From NCBI GenBank assembly GCA_023393715.1, contig JAEXCD010000034.1:1-11311 (forward strand): a stretch of DNA of 11,311 bases, in the 5' to 3' direction. Positions 7,077 to 11,311 of this stretch are shown here, in pieces. Under the pieces are notes generated by a model. It saw nothing but the letters and a program-made list of their open reading frames with translations. It did not search any database and was not told where the DNA came from. Source of the stretch: Bacillota bacterium. Lineage in GTDB: Bacteria > Bacillota > Clostridia > Tissierellales > Peptoniphilaceae. The position numbers and the translations under genes are program-made. Positions within the stretch are counted from its first letter, which is position 1. Every line of letters starts with the position of its first letter.

Positions 7077-7124
7077 GAAATCCCCCAAAAGTCAGATCAT
7101 TGGTCTGAGCTTTTGGGGGATTTC
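7077..7124 (+). terminator. Rho-independent terminator closing the hydrolase operon
   Basis: A perfect 15-bp stem (7077-7091 with 7110-7124) with five G-C pairs flanked by A/T pairs, extended inward by TCAGA/TCTGA with one bulged G and a 7-nt loop (7097-7103). The tract after the stem is only moderately T-rich, but the A/T-flanked stem supplies U residues in its 3' arm. It begins 39 nt after the M28 stop and separates the two operons. Confidence 0.88.
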
Positions 7125-7169
7125 TGTCTATGGGAGCGATATTTTTTTTACGCAATCGGGGAAACAGAA

Positions 7170-7181
7170 TAGGCGCGCCTA
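7170..7181. repeat. 12-bp perfect palindrome upstream of lacI promoter
   Basis: TAGGCGCGCCTA ends two bases before the -35 box of the lacI promoter. It is a GC island in an A/T-rich stretch. It could be a second regulator site, or chance. No second copy was seen. Confidence 0.35.
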
Positions 7182-7182
7182 C

Positions 7183-7211
7183 TTGACATTTTTTTCTAAA
7201 AGTATTATTTT
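7183..7211 (+). promoter_or_regulatory. Sigma-70-type promoter of the lacI-kinase-liv operon
   Basis: A perfect -35 TTGACA (7183-7188), then a T-rich 17-nt spacer and -10 TATTTT (7206-7211). The expected start is about 7218. The spacing is ideal; the -10 box is moderate, and TATTAT at 7203 would be too close. Confidence 0.68.
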
Positions 7212-7221
7212 GAAGATAAAT

Positions 7222-7233
7222 TAAAACGTTTTA
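7222..7233. promoter_or_regulatory. Perfect palindromic operator of LacI type
   Basis: TAAAACGTTTTA is a perfect 12-bp palindrome with the central CG typical of LacI-family operators. It sits just after the expected transcript start and about 7 nt before the ribosome-binding site, an ideal place for autorepression. It shares the AAACGTT core with site B (and AACGTT with site A) at 1247-1276. Confidence 0.68.
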
Positions 7234-7251
7234 CAATATGAGGTGAGTAAA

Positions 7252-8262
7252 ATGCGGGTTACGATTAAGGATGTTGCAAAAAAAGCAGGCTATTCTACGG
7301 CCACAGTATCTCTGATCCTGAACAGAAAATGCAGCCACTTTTCAAAGCGGGCGATATATCGGGTGAATCAGGCGGCCAAGGAATTAGGCTACCGTCCCAA
7401 TCGCTTAGCGATCAGCATGGTTACAAAGCAAACACATGTCATCGGTCTCATTATTCCGGACAACAGCAATATGTTTTTTGCCGAATTGTCCAAGGCGATT
7501 GAGATGTCCGCCCGGAAATTCGGGTACAGCGTCGTTTACGGAAACAGCAGCAACGAGCCGTTGAGGGACATGGAATATATTCAGATGTTTGAGGACCGGC
7601 AGGTCGACGGCGTTATTTTCACAAAATCCTTCTCTGCAAACGAGGAAAACGATCTCGAAACGGCCGAGCTCATACAGTGCAGCAAGCTCCCGTTTGTCCT
7701 GGTCGACCGTGAGCTCAGCGGCAATCACATCAGTTCCGTGCTGCTGAATCATCGCAGGGGCGGGTACCTGGCGACGAAGCATCTGCTGGAGCAGGGGCAC
7801 AGAAGGATCGGCTGCATTACCGGTCCGCATACGGTGACGAGCTCGAAGCAGCGCCTTCAGGGCTATCGCGACGCGCTGGAAGAATTCGGGGTGGCGTATT
7901 GCGAGTCCTATATCTTCGAGGGGGACTTCCAGATGAACAGCGGACGGATCGGTATGAATGAGCTGCTGCGCCAATCGGTCACCGCCGTATTTTCGTTTAA
8001 CGACATGATGGCCTATGGCGTTTATCAGGCGATCGCGGAACAGGGGCTGCGTATTCCCGAGGATGTGTCGGTTGTCGGCTTTGATGATCTGTGGGTGTCC
8101 TCGACATTACATCCCGCGCTGACGACGGTACATCAGCCGGTGGAGGAAATCGGGGCAAAAACCGTGGAGGTGCTCTTAACGGAAATGGAAGGCAATATCA
8201 TCGAGCGCAGCTGTATCTTTGAGCCGACGCTGGTGATCCGAAACAGTGTAATGGCGCGATAG
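7252..8262 (+). CDS. LacI-family transcriptional regulator
   Basis: A 336-residue repressor. The N-terminal helix-turn-helix MRVTIKDVAKKAGYSTATVS (1-20) is followed by a hinge helix at about 49-58 (PNRLAISMVT) and a periplasmic-binding-protein-like sensor domain from about 61 to the end, with PFVLVDRE at about 158-165 and SVVGFDDL near 280. Met56 replaces the Leu that normally inserts at the central CG step of the operator. I chose the ATG at 7252 because GAGGTGA (7240-7246) is its Shine-Dalgarno; the GTG at 7243 lies inside that site. The next gene is a sugar kinase 10 nt downstream, so the effector is likely a sugar, nucleoside or phosphate ester handled by the operon. The operator at 7222-7233 predicts autoregulation. 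Confidence 0.92.
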   Translation: MRVTIKDVAKKAGYSTATVSLILNRKCSHFSKRAIYRVNQAAKELGYRPNRLAISMVTKQTHVIGLIIPDNSNMFFAELSKAIEMSARKFGYSVVYGNSSNEPLRDMEYIQMFEDRQVDGVIFTKSFSANEENDLETAELIQCSKLPFVLVDRELSGNHISSVLLNHRRGGYLATKHLLEQGHRRIGCITGPHTVTSSKQRLQGYRDALEEFGVAYCESYIFEGDFQMNSGRIGMNELLRQSVTAVFSFNDMMAYGVYQAIAEQGLRIPEDVSVVGFDDLWVSSTLHPALTTVHQPVEEIGAKTVEVLLTEMEGNIIERSCIFEPTLVIRNSVMAR

Positions 8263-8272
8263 TGGAGGCGAG

Positions 8273-9172
8273 ATGCGGATACTGAATCTGGGGTCCCTGA
8301 ATATGGACCGTATCTATTTTGTGGATCATATCGTCCGTGAGGGTGAAACGGTGCATTCGGAAGAGGTGCGTTTTTGCTGCGGAGGAAAGGGCTTGAATCA
8401 ATCCGTGGCGCTCGCAAAGGCGGGGATGGAGGTGTATCACGGCGGGCAAATCGGAAAAGACGGCGCTTTGCTGCGAAACAAACTCAAGGACAGCGGTGTC
8501 CGAACCGATTATGTCGTACAAACTGCGGGGGAAAGCGGCCATGCGGTGATTCAGATTGATACTCAGGGGAAAAACAGTATTCTCGTCTGTGCCGGAGCCA
8601 ATGGACTGGTATGCAGGGAATTTATCGATGAGGTGCTCGGGCATTTTGAAGAGGGCGATGCGCTGTTGCTTCAAAATGAAATATCGAACGTCGATTACGC
8701 GATTCGGCGTGCACGGGAAAAAGGCATGATCATTATTGTGAACCCTTCGCCGATTACAAAAGCGCTGAGCGAATGCGGGCTGGAGAATGCCGATATCTTA
8801 ATGCTTAACGAATCTGAGGCGGCTGCGCTGTCCGGCGTACAGGAGGATTATCACGGCATGCTGAAGGTGCTGAGCTTGCGGTATCCGAATACGATGCTTG
8901 TTTTGACGGTCGGAGAGCAGGGCGCCATGTGCTGGAACCGCGGAACGCTTTTCAACCAGTGTGCATTTGAAACCCCCGTAATTGATACGACCGCGGCAGG
9001 CGATACCTTTTGCGGATATTTCATTGCCGATATTCTGCGGGGAAGACCGATCGCCGAAGCCATGGAGGATGCGGCGATTGCAGCGGCGATGACGGTATCC
9101 CGGTTAGGCGCCGCAGATTCGATACCAACAAGAGATGAGGTCGATCGCTATCGCGAGGAGGCCCTGAAATAG
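8273..9172 (+). CDS. PfkB/ribokinase-family sugar kinase
   Basis: A 299-residue cytoplasmic kinase that would phosphorylate a sugar or nucleoside with ATP. Signature 1 is GGKGLNQSVALAKAG (37-51), close to the ribokinase GGKGANQ pattern; substrate-side Asp12 lies in GSLNMD. Phosphate and ATP contacts include NPSP (157-160) and LNESEA (178-183). Signature 2 is DTTAAGDTF (238-246) with catalytic base Asp244 and the anion hole. The length matches ribokinases (about 300). GGAGG lies 4 nt before the ATG, 10 nt after lacI. Ribokinase, deoxyribokinase and pseudouridine or other nucleoside kinases cannot be told apart by eye, so no symbol is given. Being between a LacI regulator and an ABC importer, it probably acts on the imported compound or its hydrolysis product. 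Confidence 0.9.
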   Translation: MRILNLGSLNMDRIYFVDHIVREGETVHSEEVRFCCGGKGLNQSVALAKAGMEVYHGGQIGKDGALLRNKLKDSGVRTDYVVQTAGESGHAVIQIDTQGKNSILVCAGANGLVCREFIDEVLGHFEEGDALLLQNEISNVDYAIRRAREKGMIIIVNPSPITKALSECGLENADILMLNESEAAALSGVQEDYHGMLKVLSLRYPNTMLVLTVGEQGAMCWNRGTLFNQCAFETPVIDTTAAGDTFCGYFIADILRGRPIAEAMEDAAIAAAMTVSRLGAADSIPTRDEVDRYREEALK

Positions 9173-9204
9173 ATAGAGTTCGGACAGTCGGAAGGGAGAG
9201 AGGA

Positions 9205-10101
9205 ATGTTATTACAGCAGCTTGTGAATGGTCTGTTCATCGGCGTCACGTATGCATTAGTGACGATTGGCTTCAACATGGTATATGGCGTGCTCAAGCTT
9301 ACCAATTTTGCCCATGCGTCGTTCTATATGCTGGCGGCGTATATCGCGCAGTTTATTGGCCTGCGCCTGTTCGCCAACGGGGGTTCGGTGATCATCTGGG
9401 TTTTAGCCGCCGTTGTGAGCATTGTGTTTACCGCACTATTGGGGGCGGGAATGGACCTGGCGGCGCTTCGCCCGATTCGAAAAAAGGGCGGCGCAGGAAT
9501 TACAGCGCTGATCAGCACCATCGGCGTACAGACGATGTTGAACAACGGTGTGCTTCTCGTGTTCGGAACCGTGCCGCTGATGATGGCCGATCCGTTTAAT
9601 CTGGGTATTTTCAAAATCGGCAATGCTGTGGTGCAGGGCATACAAATCCTGATCGGACTGATCGCGATTACGCTGCTCCTCGTATTGTCCTACATAGTCT
9701 ATAAGACGAGATTCGGCACGGCGATGCGTGCGGTTTCTCAGAATCCGACGGCGGCCAGTCTCATGGGCATCAATGTACCTAAAATAATTTCACAAACCTT
9801 CTTCATCGGTACTGCTGCTGCGGGGATCGCCGGTATTCTGATGGCCACGTATTATCAGCGCGTGGATTCTCTGATGGGGGCGACGGTCGGCCTCAAATGC
9901 TTTGCGGCCGCCGTGCTGGGCGGGATAGGCTCTGTCCCGGGCGCTGCATTGGGCGGCCTGCTGATCGGAATCTCCGAGACGCTGTTTGCGGGATATGTCA
10001 ACTCCGGGTACCGGGATGTCGTTGCATTTGTCATCCTGATTGCGGTCCTGCTGATTCGTCCGCAGGGGCTGTTGGGCAAAAAGGAAATTAAGAAGGTGTA
10101 G
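9205..10101 (+). CDS. livH: LivH-type permease of a branched-chain-amino-acid-family ABC importer
   Basis: A 298-residue inner-membrane permease with about 8 hydrophobic segments. It opens with the LivH signature GVTYALVTIGFNMVYGVLKLTNFAHA (13-38). The cytoplasmic coupling loop RFGTAMRAVSQNPTAASLMGIN at 169-190 docks on the ABC subunits, and AAVLGGIGSVPGAALGG at 235-251 is typical. It pairs with LivM and the LivG/LivF ATPases. Family members carry leucine/isoleucine/valine, but also urea, amides and other compounds, so the symbol names the family and not the substrate. A purine-rich Shine-Dalgarno lies just upstream, 32 nt after the kinase gene, with no terminator between them. Confidence 0.92.
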   Translation: MLLQQLVNGLFIGVTYALVTIGFNMVYGVLKLTNFAHASFYMLAAYIAQFIGLRLFANGGSVIIWVLAAVVSIVFTALLGAGMDLAALRPIRKKGGAGITALISTIGVQTMLNNGVLLVFGTVPLMMADPFNLGIFKIGNAVVQGIQILIGLIAITLLLVLSYIVYKTRFGTAMRAVSQNPTAASLMGINVPKIISQTFFIGTAAAGIAGILMATYYQRVDSLMGATVGLKCFAAAVLGGIGSVPGAALGGLLIGISETLFAGYVNSGYRDVVAFVILIAVLLIRPQGLLGKKEIKKV

Positions 10102-10102
10102 C

Positions 10103-11116
10103 ATGGATATCGGGAAAAAGACTCTTTCATCAAAAGTGATCGGATTATGGGCTGAGTACGAGGCCTGGGTGTATGTGGGTTTTTATGCGCTGCTCATTCT
10201 TCTCTCCATATTTTATCAAAATGTATATTTCTACTCCGTTACGATCAACTGCCTTCTTTTTACCGTGCTGGCAATGTCCTTAAACCTGTTGACGGGCTAT
10301 CTCGGCATCACCTCGCTGGGGCATGTCGCGTTTTTCGGCATCGGTGCGTATACGACGGCGATTCTTCAGACCCGCTTCGGCGTCAATCAATGGTTCGCTC
10401 TGCTCGCGTCAATCGGCATCACGGCGCTGGTGGGCGTGCTCCTCAGCGCGACGACCCTGCGCGTGTCGACGAGATTTATCGCGATCGTGACGTTAGGCTT
10501 TTCCGAAATCATCCGAATGATCGAATTAAACTGGATGGAGCTGACGCGCGGGCCTCAGGGCATCCCCAATATTCCGAAATTTACTTTTTTCGGAACGCCG
10601 ATCAAGGATATGCGCGTCGAGTTCTATATCATCCTGCTGATATCGGTTCTTGTACTGATCGGGTATCTGCTGTTGATCCATTCAAAGCATGGCCGGGCGA
10701 TTCAGGCGATTAAAAACGATGAAATAGCCGCGATTTCCATGGGTATTCACGTGATCCGATATCGCGTTATCGTCTTCGCGATTTCTGCCGGCACCGCGGG
10801 AATGGCCGGATTCTTTTATGCAAAATATATGGGCTTCATCGATCCGAACGCCTTTAATTTTGACCAGTCCATCTCGATTCTGTCCATGACGATCTTCGGA
10901 GGGCTCGGGAATTTGATGGGCAGCATCGTCGGTGCGTTCAGCCTTTCTATTTTGCCGGAAGCCCTGCGGTTTTTGTCGGATTATCGCCAGATCATTTACG
11001 GAGCTCTGCTGGTTTTGATGATGGTTTTCCGTCCGAACGGCTTGCTGGGAGGGCTCAATTTCCGTCAGATCAAGCTTTTAAGACATCAGGCGATGGAAGA
11101 GAGGGATGAGAAATGA
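10103..11116 (+). CDS. livM: LivM-type permease of the same ABC importer
   Basis: A 337-residue membrane protein. A charged 20-residue N-terminus precedes the hydrophobic segments; NLLTGYLGITSLGHVAFFGIGAYTTA (61-86), RGPQGIPNIP (149-158) and the coupling loop SKHGRAIQAIKNDEIAAISMGI (194-215) are characteristic of LivM, as is FGGLGNLMGSIVGA (265-278). It starts one base after the livH stop, with AAGAAGGTG overlapping the end of livH, and its own end overlaps livG by 4 bases, so the three are translationally coupled. It forms the pore with LivH. Confidence 0.92.
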   Translation: MDIGKKTLSSKVIGLWAEYEAWVYVGFYALLILLSIFYQNVYFYSVTINCLLFTVLAMSLNLLTGYLGITSLGHVAFFGIGAYTTAILQTRFGVNQWFALLASIGITALVGVLLSATTLRVSTRFIAIVTLGFSEIIRMIELNWMELTRGPQGIPNIPKFTFFGTPIKDMRVEFYIILLISVLVLIGYLLLIHSKHGRAIQAIKNDEIAAISMGIHVIRYRVIVFAISAGTAGMAGFFYAKYMGFIDPNAFNFDQSISILSMTIFGGLGNLMGSIVGAFSLSILPEALRFLSDYRQIIYGALLVLMMVFRPNGLLGGLNFRQIKLLRHQAMEERDEK

Positions 11117-11311
11117 ACATCATTTTGAATACGCAGCATGTCACACAGCGTTTCGGTGGAGTACAGGCATTGACCGATGTATCGATCGAGGTTCCCGAGG
11201 GCCATATTTTTTCCATCATCGGGCCAAACGGGGCGGGAAAAACCACGCTGTTCAATGCCATATCGGGGCTGGCAAAACCGACGGAGGGAAAGATTTACTT
11301 TCGGGGAGAGG
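11113..11311 (+). CDS. livG: LivG-type ABC ATPase (N-terminal fragment, cut by window end)
   Basis: The first 66 codons of an ATP-binding subunit. The A-loop aromatic Phe14 lies in QRFGGVQAL, and the Walker A motif GPNGAGKT is at 37-44, followed by LFNAISGL. The start ATG overlaps the livM stop in an ATGA arrangement, a sign of coupled translation. LivG is preferred over LivF because of position right after livM and the FGGVQAL motif. The Walker B and signature motifs lie outside the window. Confidence 0.9.
   Translation, partial: MNIILNTQHVTQRFGGVQALTDVSIEVPEGHIFSIIGPNGAGKTTLFNAISGLAKPTEGKIYFRGE

Overview
The window looks like a mid-GC, probably Gram-positive-style anaerobe. A Clostridia-like Firmicute or a Synergistota-type amino-acid fermenter would fit. 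The reasons are strong AGGAGG ribosome-binding sites, good TTGACA/TATAAT-type promoters, short intergenic gaps, and an NhaC-type carrier beside peptidase and amidohydrolase genes. The taxon is inference only, because no RNA gene or marker beyond 32 residues of EF-Tu is present.

Layout. (1) Positions 1-147: the last codons of tuf (EF-Tu) and its hairpin terminator. (2) Positions 144-237: four degenerate 20-bp repeats spaced 21, 32 and 21 bp, just outside the terminator. (3) Positions 263-928, minus strand: a GntR/FCD-type regulator. It is divergent from (4), a four-gene operon on the plus strand. The operon runs ATC-hydrolase-family protein (1366-1857), divergent NhaC-family carrier (1939-3312), YtcJ-type amidohydrolase (3401-5032) and PA-domain M28 metallopeptidase with a long C-terminal extension (5094-7037), and it closes with a strong terminator (7077-7124). 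(5) A second plus-strand operon begins at 7183: LacI-family regulator (7252-8262), ribokinase-family sugar kinase (8273-9172), then livH, livM and the start of livG (9205-11311, running off the window).

Regulation can be read from the 437-bp gap between the GntR gene and the first operon. It holds a minus-strand promoter for gntR, a 13-bp perfect dyad of GTC-N-GAC type that suits a GntR regulator, and a strong plus-strand promoter with an A/T-rich upstream tract. Downstream of that promoter is a pair of AAACGTT-centred palindromes. The same AAACGTT core recurs as a perfect 12-bp palindrome just downstream of the lacI promoter. This suggests, but does not prove, that the LacI-type protein controls both its own operon and the hydrolase operon.

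The first operon reads as an uptake-and-hydrolysis module: one carrier and three C-N hydrolases, none with a signal peptide, so acting in the cytoplasm. The substrate cannot be named; a modified amino acid, N-acyl/N-carbamoyl amino acid or heterocyclic thiazoline-like compound is plausible. The second operon pairs a sugar or nucleoside kinase with permeases of the branched-chain-amino-acid ABC family. That combination hints that the importer carries something other than leucine, such as a nucleoside or a sugar-bearing compound. No mobile element, CRISPR array, tRNA or rRNA was seen.
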